DNA of 8,446 nucleotides from Chloroflexota bacterium. GTDB taxonomy: Bacteria; Chloroflexota; Dehalococcoidia; SM23-28-2; RBG-16-64-32. This document shows positions 5,008-8,446 of this stretch, in pieces. Within the stretch, counting starts at the first letter, position 1. The number at the start of each line of letters is the position of its first letter. A program made the translations under genes and the position numbers. Location of the stretch: the NCBI GenBank assembly GCA_022565075.1, contig JADFKG010000089.1:1-8446 (forward strand), in the 5' to 3' direction. The notes under the pieces were generated by a model. That model made no database searches and had not been told where the DNA came from. It worked only from the letters and a program-made list of their open reading frames with translations.

Positions 5008-5601
5008 TTGTCTGGCGGCCGGCAGACCGAAGAAGCCGCGGAGGGGCTGCTCCGTGAGGCAGGCGCCCTCCTGGAAGGCCACTTCCAGCTCGCCTCCGGC
5101 CGGCACTCCGGCGTCTACGTCGAGAAGTTTCGCCTGCTGGAGCGCCCGCCGCAGACCGACGCTCTCTGTCGCATGATCGCCGACTGGGCCCGCGAGTTAT
5201 CGCCGCAGGTGGTGGCCGGGCCGACGACCGGTGGGATCATCGTCAGCTACGAGGTGGCGAGGCACCTGGGCCTGCGCAGCATCTTCGCCGAGAACGCGGA
5301 GGCGGGCGGACGCGCCTTCCAGCGCGGGTTCACGATCGCGCCGGGCGAGCGGGTGCTCGTCGTCGACGATGTGCTGACAACGGGCGGCAGCGTCCGGGAC
5401 GTGCTGGACGCCGTGCGCGCGATGGGCGGTGAGCCGCTCGCCGTCGCGGTCCTGATCGACCGCAGCGGTGGCAAGTCCAACGGATCCGTAGGAGCCGATT
5501 TCGGCGTGCCGTTTTTCTCCTGCCTGGCGTTGGACCTGCCCTCGCACGAGCCGGCCGACTGCCCGCTCTGCGAGCAAGGCCTGCCGCTGACGATTACCTA
5601 G
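5008..5601 (+). CDS. pyrE: orotate phosphoribosyltransferase
   Basis: PyrE condenses orotate with PRPP to give OMP in de novo pyrimidine synthesis and acts as a cytosolic dimer. The 197-residue length is typical. LASGRHSGVYVEKF (28-41) is the family's N-terminal signature. GPTTGGI (71-77) and the PRPP-binding loop VLVVDDVLTTGGS (116-128) are intact. GGRAFQRGF (100-108) corresponds to the flexible catalytic loop end. The C-terminal PADCPLC contains a CxxC pair common in this subfamily. The start is TTG, 2 nt after the lepB stop and 6 nt after AAGGA. The operon link to lepB appears to be by position rather than function. It converges with the CDGSH gene, with only 8 nt between stops. Confidence 0.95.
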   Translation: MSGGRQTEEAAEGLLREAGALLEGHFQLASGRHSGVYVEKFRLLERPPQTDALCRMIADWARELSPQVVAGPTTGGIIVSYEVARHLGLRSIFAENAEAGGRAFQRGFTIAPGERVLVVDDVLTTGGSVRDVLDAVRAMGGEPLAVAVLIDRSGGKSNGSVGADFGVPFFSCLALDLPSHEPADCPLCEQGLPLTIT

Positions 5602-5609
5602 ACGGCCGG

Positions 5610-5825
5610 CTAAGTGGCGTCGCTGGGGGCGTCGAAGTCGGCGGACTTGTGCGAGCCGTCGCAGAAGGGCTTGCGGTTGGAGTGGCCGCAGCGACAGAGC
5701 GAGAAGAACTCGCCCTCCGGCACGGTGTATTCGTTGCCCTCGACGTCGACGACCTTGCGCACGCCGTAGATCCGGAGGGGGCCGTTATCGCGGATAAGGA
5801 TGCGAGCTTCGGGTGTATCTGACAT
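5610..5825 (-). CDS. CDGSH iron-sulfur domain protein
   Basis: This 71-residue protein carries the mitoNEET-type motif C44-x-C46-x8-C55-D-G-S-H59 (CRCGHSNRKPFCDGSH), whose three Cys and one His bind a redox-active, labile 2Fe-2S cluster. The N-terminal 40 residues (IRDNGPLRIYGV...) form the small beta-strand part seen in bacterial stand-alone CDGSH proteins. There is no membrane helix, so it is cytosolic. Its role is likely redox or cluster transfer; the partner is unknown. The start is ATG, with a TACCAT box 10 nt upstream and no Shine-Dalgarno sequence. It lies 26 nt downstream of the hydrolase gene on the same strand and may be both co-transcribed and read from its own promoter. Confidence 0.93.
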   Translation of the reverse strand: MSDTPEARILIRDNGPLRIYGVRKVVDVEGNEYTVPEGEFFSLCRCGHSNRKPFCDGSHKSADFDAPSDAT

Positions 5826-5851
5826 AGCGGGGGTAATGGTAACACCCGCGC
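5826..5851 (-). promoter_or_regulatory. spacer with a possible -10 box and imperfect hairpin before the CDGSH gene
   Basis: On the minus strand TACCAT (5841-5836) ends 10 nt before the ATG, fitting a near-leaderless promoter. The flanks (gcgggggt, 5827-5834, and acacccgc, 5842-5849) pair at 7 of 8 positions, giving an imperfect hairpin that includes the box. The same segment could therefore be a weak attenuating structure for read-through from the hydrolase gene. Evidence is modest. Confidence 0.3.
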
Positions 5852-6487
5852 TTAGAGCGTGCGCAGGAAGGTGGCGATGACCTCAATCAGGTGGTCGTCG
5901 GAGCCCGCCCAGAAATGGTCGACGCCGGGCATTATCTCGACCTGTGCGTGCTCTCCCGCAGCCTCGGCGAGGCGTGCCAAAGCGGCCGTATCGGAGTACT
6001 CATCGCGGTCGCCGGAGACGAGCAGCAGCGGGAAGTCGCCGCCCGGCGGTGAAAGGGCGCCGGCGATCGTCGGCAGCGAGACGAGGGCGAGGCCTGCCGG
6101 CGAGACGTCCGCCGAGGCCAGGAGCGCCATCGCCGCGCCGAAGGAGTAGCCAGCGAGCGCGACCCGTCCGGAGTCGATCTCCGGTTCCTCGGCAAGGAAA
6201 GCGCAGGCGGCCTGAACGTCGTCAGGTTCGGCCTGGCCGCCGGTGTGTGTCCCTTCGCTTTCGCCGACGCCGCGGAAGTTGAAGCGCAGGGCGGCGAAAC
6301 CGCTGTCCAGGGCGGCGCGGACGAGCGCGCCGACGAGGTTGTTGTACATGTCGCCGCCGTACTGCGGGTGAGGATGGCAGACGACGATGCCGGGGAACGG
6401 GTCGGCGCCGTCGGGCAGGTGGAGGAGGCCCTCGAGCGTGATGTCGCCGCAGGGAATCGCGACGTCGCGGCCGGCGATCACGTCCAC
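5852..6487 (-). CDS. alpha/beta hydrolase (COG2945-like, dienelactone hydrolase superfamily)
   Basis: This 211-residue cytosolic serine hydrolase has an apparently complete triad: Ser115 in the nucleophile elbow GYSFG (113-117), Asp162 in SGDRDE, and His191 in GVDHFWAG. The oxyanion region HPHPQYGGDMYNN (38-50) and RFNFRGVGESEG (68-79) are the signatures of the COG2945 'predicted alpha/beta hydrolase' group. The substrate is unknown; an ester or acyl substrate is inferred. The frame is open further upstream (to 6562), but I chose GTG 6487. Family homology starts right after it, GAAGG lies 7 nt before it, and the longer version would overlap the divergent methyltransferase gene. A 10-codon leader frame overlaps the start. 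It is followed by the CDGSH gene. Confidence 0.88.
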   Translation of the reverse strand: MDVIAGRDVAIPCGDITLEGLLHLPDGADPFPGIVVCHPHPQYGGDMYNNLVGALVRAALDSGFAALRFNFRGVGESEGTHTGGQAEPDDVQAACAFLAEEPEIDSGRVALAGYSFGAAMALLASADVSPAGLALVSLPTIAGALSPPGGDFPLLLVSGDRDEYSDTAALARLAEAAGEHAQVEIMPGVDHFWAGSDDHLIEVIATFLRTL

Positions 6488-6510
6488 GGCTGCGCCTTCG
6501 GGTCCGTCAT
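6478..6510 (-). other. 10-codon leader ORF overlapping the hydrolase start
   Basis: ATG at 6510-6508 opens MTDPKAQPWT and stops at TGA 6480-6478, so it overlaps the first codons of the hydrolase (GTG 6487) in another frame. A TACAAT -10-like box ends 10 nt before this ATG, so it would be the first start codon on the mRNA, 2-4 nt from its 5' end. It could set hydrolase translation by coupling, or be chance. Confidence 0.3.
6495..6499 (-). promoter_or_regulatory. Shine-Dalgarno site supporting the GTG start of the hydrolase
   Basis: On the minus strand GAAGG (6499-6495) is 7 nt upstream of GTG 6487, good spacing. This favours the shorter hydrolase over the upstream ATG at 6562. Confidence 0.5.
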
Positions 6511-6520
6511 GGCGAGGCGG

Positions 6521-6526
6521 ATTGTA
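6521..6526 (-). promoter_or_regulatory. candidate -10 box of the hydrolase/CDGSH unit
   Basis: TACAAT on the minus strand (5 of 6 to consensus) lies 33 nt before the GTG start. No -35 match is seen 17 bp upstream (cgagcc). It is 10 bp from the oppositely oriented TACCAT of the methyltransferase gene, so the two promoters would compete or be co-regulated. Confidence 0.4.
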
Positions 6527-6536
6527 GCACGCACGA

Positions 6537-6542
6537 TACCAT
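6537..6542 (+). promoter_or_regulatory. candidate -10 box for a leaderless methyltransferase transcript
   Basis: TACCAT (in GATACCAT) ends 6 nt before the GTG start at 6549, with no Shine-Dalgarno sequence between. The predicted start of transcription falls at or next to the GTG. There is no evident -35. Confidence 0.4.
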
Positions 6543-6548
6543 GGGCTC

Positions 6549-7394
6549 GTGAGCGAGATCATAGTCGTATCGCATTTCCAGGCCCGGCCGCTGATCGAGG
6601 CGCGCGAGCGTGGCGTGGACGTCGCTCAGACGTCACTCGACCTCGGGCTAGAGGCGGTGCAAGTGCGTCTGGAGACGGACGGCGTGCGGATGGGCACGGG
6701 CATCGTGCCGTGGCCGGTGATCGAGGAGATCGCAAAGAGCGAGACGGCCTGCTTCGCGATCGAGGGCGGCGAGGCGCGGAAGATACAGACGTTCTCGGAG
6801 GAGACGGGCCGCGTGTACACGCTCTACCCGACGGCGGGCGCGCCCACGATGCTGGTATCGGGCGTTCCGATGCACCGCATCAAGGGGATCGACCCGCTGG
6901 AGGACACGCGGCGGAAGATGCGCACGATCGCGCCGGTAACGGGGCGGGTGCTGGACACGGCGACGGGCCTGGGCTACACGGCGATGGAGGCGGCACTTAC
7001 AGCATCGAGCGTCCTCACGGTGGAGCTGGACCCGGCGGCGCAGTCGATGGCGAGGGCGAACCCGTGGTCGCGAGAGCTGTTCGAGGACGAGCGCATCGAG
7101 CGCCGGTATGGCGACAGCTTCGAGGTCGTGCGCGAACTGGCGGACGCCTCGTTCGACCGCGTCATTCACGACCCGCCGATGTTCAGCCTGGCGGGCGAGC
7201 TGTATTCGCTCGAGTTCTATCGTCAGCTGCAACGGGTGATGGCGCCGGGTGGCCGGCTCTTTCATTACGTGGGCGACCCGGAGAGCCGGTCGGGAGCACG
7301 CGTGACGCGGGGCGTGCTGCGGCGGCTCGAAGAGGCCGGCTTCCGTGATCTGAGGCGCCGTCCCGAGGCGTTCGGTGTTTCGGCGGCGCGCTAG
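6549..7394 (+). CDS. archaeal-type (COG2521-like) SAM-dependent methyltransferase
   Basis: This 281-residue protein has an N-terminal beta-rich domain (about 1-115, with a VDVAQTSLDLGL stretch and GVPMHRI near its end) and a C-terminal Rossmann methyltransferase domain. Motif I is LDTATGLGYTA (135-145), the acidic SAM ligands are E159 and D161 in VELDP, and DRVIHDPPMFSLAGELYS (203-220) carries the DPP motif at 208-210. GGRLFHYVGDP (234-244) follows. This combination recalls COG2521 'predicted archaeal methyltransferase', related to spermidine-synthase-like enzymes. The substrate is unknown. The GTG start is preceded by TACCAT at 6 nt. The gene is divergent from the hydrolase, and its TAG stop overlaps the nagA stop in a CTAG. 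Confidence 0.8.
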   Translation: MSEIIVVSHFQARPLIEARERGVDVAQTSLDLGLEAVQVRLETDGVRMGTGIVPWPVIEEIAKSETACFAIEGGEARKIQTFSEETGRVYTLYPTAGAPTMLVSGVPMHRIKGIDPLEDTRRKMRTIAPVTGRVLDTATGLGYTAMEAALTASSVLTVELDPAAQSMARANPWSRELFEDERIERRYGDSFEVVRELADASFDRVIHDPPMFSLAGELYSLEFYRQLQRVMAPGGRLFHYVGDPESRSGARVTRGVLRRLEEAGFRDLRRRPEAFGVSAAR

Positions 7395-8446
7395 GCGCGG
7401 TAGGCGAGCCGGCCGCCGACCCAGGTAGCGGCGACCGAGAGGTCATCAGTCAGCGCGACGAGGTCGGCATCGTAGCCGGGGGCGACACGGCCCTTGCGAT
7501 CGCCGAGGCTAAGTGCGCGCGCGGGCGTCGTTGAGGCCATCGTCGCCGCCGCGGCCAGATCGGCGATGCCCCAGCGGACGACGTTGCGCACGACGTCGGC
7601 CATAGTGGCGACGCTGCCGGCGATCGTGCCGTCCGGCAGGCGCATCTCGCCGTCCTTGAGGCGCGCCTCGACGTCGCCGATGCGGAACGTACCCTCGCTC
7701 AGGCCGGCCGGTGTCACTCCGTCCGTGATCAGAGCGATGCGCTCTGGCCCGAAGGAGCCGACGAGCGTGCGCACGGTCGCCGGATGCAGGTGGACACCGT
7801 CGGCGATCACTTCGATCGTCACGCCCTCCGCTTCTAGGGCCGCGCCGAGCACCCCCGGCTCGCGGTGGTGGAACGGACGCATGGCGTTGAAGGCGTGCGT
7901 GACGTGTGAGGCGCCGGCGGCGAAGGCGTCTCGGGCAACCTCGTACGTGGCGTCTGTGTGCCCGACGCTGATGCGGACGCCGGCCGAGAGCGCCGCGCGG
8001 ATGACCTCGGCCGAGCCCGCGAGTTCGGGCGCGACCGTCATTAGCCGCAGCGTGTCGGCGCTGGCGTCGAGGAGCCGCCGGAACGTATCGACGTCAGGCG
8101 TTGCGGGCCACGACGGCGGGAGCGCGCCGCGCCGCTCCGGGCTGACGAACGGGCCCTCGAGGTTGATGCCGAGGAGCGTCGCGCCGTCTGTCCCTACGGG
8201 TCCGTCGGACGCCTCACGGGCGCTGGCGCAGGCCGCGAGGCAGTCGAGCGCGGCGTCGGTCGTCGGCGCGCAGACGGTGGCGAGGAACGACGTCACGCCC
8301 TGCGAGACGGCCCAACGGGCGTAGGCCTCGATCTCGCCGGGGTCGGTCGTGATGAGCGGGTGGCCGCCGCCGCCGTGGACGTGCACGTCGATGAAGCCGG
8401 GCGCGATGACGTGGCCGCTGAGGTCGACGGTCTCCGCGCCATCCGC
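7391..8446 (-). CDS. nagA: N-acetylglucosamine-6-phosphate deacetylase, 5' end beyond the window
   Basis: NagA removes acetate from GlcNAc-6-phosphate, feeding amino sugars into glycolysis or wall-precursor recycling. The frame is open to the window edge: 351 residues are visible, and about 30 N-terminal residues are missing relative to the usual 380 or so. Numbering from the edge, visible signatures are LSGHVIAPGFIDVHVHGGGG with the amidohydrolase HxH (22-24), the metal ligand Glu97 in NLEGPF, His163 in VGHTDAT, His184 in HAFNAMRPFHHREPG, the catalytic Asp242 in ITDGVTPAGL, and ADGVHLHP (216-223). The internal GTG at 8386-8384 is not the start, because conserved residues precede it. All catalytic residues are present, so the gene looks functional. 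The stop shares CTAG with the convergent methyltransferase. Confidence 0.95.
   Translation of the reverse strand, partial: ADGAETVDLSGHVIAPGFIDVHVHGGGGHPLITTDPGEIEAYARWAVSQGVTSFLATVCAPTTDAALDCLAACASAREASDGPVGTDGATLLGINLEGPFVSPERRGALPPSWPATPDVDTFRRLLDASADTLRLMTVAPELAGSAEVIRAALSAGVRISVGHTDATYEVARDAFAAGASHVTHAFNAMRPFHHREPGVLGAALEAEGVTIEVIADGVHLHPATVRTLVGSFGPERIALITDGVTPAGLSEGTFRIGDVEARLKDGEMRLPDGTIAGSVATMADVVRNVVRWGIADLAAAATMASTTPARALSLGDRKGRVAPGYDADLVALTDDLSVAATWVGGRLAYRA

Noticed and set aside
6488..6562. Upstream extension of the hydrolase to ATG 6562
   Set aside because: The extra 25 residues look non-homologous, overlap the divergent methyltransferase start, and lack a Shine-Dalgarno site, whereas GTG 6487 has GAAGG.
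6245..7348. 367-aa plus-strand frame across the hydrolase and methyltransferase
   Set aside because: It crosses an antisense gene and an out-of-frame gene, is Gly/Arg-rich and lacks conserved motifs.
7494..8324. 276-aa plus-strand frame opposite nagA
   Set aside because: It is a Ser/Ala/Arg-rich shadow of a gene with all amidohydrolase motifs.
1..8446. CRISPR array, tRNA/rRNA, insertion sequence, toxin-antitoxin or defence system
   Set aside because: No spaced direct repeats, cloverleaf or CCA-type ends, transposase motifs or paired small toxin genes were seen on either strand.

Overview
The window is GC-rich, tightly packed bacterial chromosome with short intergenic gaps, GTG and TTG starts next to ATG, and few Shine-Dalgarno sequences. 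It carries mostly housekeeping and envelope-related genes. Gene content and protein style suggest a Chloroflexota lineage (Dehalococcoidia/SAR202-like) or a similar deep-branching, high-GC bacterium: an archaeal-type COG2521 methyltransferase, a two-helix zinc-finger anti-sigma factor, an Mtb-like dCTP deaminase and a CDGSH protein. This placement is inference from recalled family resemblance, not a search result.

Layout. (1) Positions 1-619 are a scrambled zone. They hold a HemE (uroporphyrinogen decarboxylase) N-terminus that stops being HemE after about 130 residues and runs into an unrelated tail. A 24-codon orphan N-terminus then overlaps that tail by ATGA. (2) An intact SAM-dependent methyltransferase (612-1343, +) follows from a TTG start. 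It converges on a dCTP deaminase gene, dcd (2004-1411, -), across a palindromic, REP-like hairpin. (3) A minus-strand operon reads ECF sigma factor (3911-3303), membrane-bound zinc-finger anti-sigma factor (3306-2437, ATGA overlap), then an 80-aa remnant of a SIMPL/DUF541 protein (2376-2134). It is closed by two perfect hairpins. (4) Divergent from the sigma gene is lepB (signal peptidase I, 4028-5005, +), followed after 2 nt by pyrE (orotate phosphoribosyltransferase, 5008-5601). (5) On the minus strand, an alpha/beta hydrolase (6487-5852) and a CDGSH iron-sulfur protein (5825-5610) form a pair. (6) A COG2521-type methyltransferase (6549-7394, +) is divergent from the hydrolase. It ends inside a shared CTAG with nagA (N-acetylglucosamine-6-phosphate deacetylase, minus strand, running off the right edge).

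How the genes work together. The sigma/anti-sigma pair is a classic envelope-signal module. Its shared 116-bp promoter region with lepB makes a secretion or envelope-stress link plausible but unproven. Dcd and PyrE both feed pyrimidine nucleotide synthesis but lie in different transcription units. NagA belongs to amino-sugar or cell-wall recycling.

The most notable points are three broken or fused reading frames (HemE, the orphan start, SIMPL), -10 boxes sitting only 6-10 nt before several start codons (a leaderless-mRNA signature), a 7-bp inverted repeat overlapping the lepB -10 box, and a leader ORF overlapping the hydrolase start. I found no convincing new multi-gene system, RNA gene, CRISPR array or insertion sequence.
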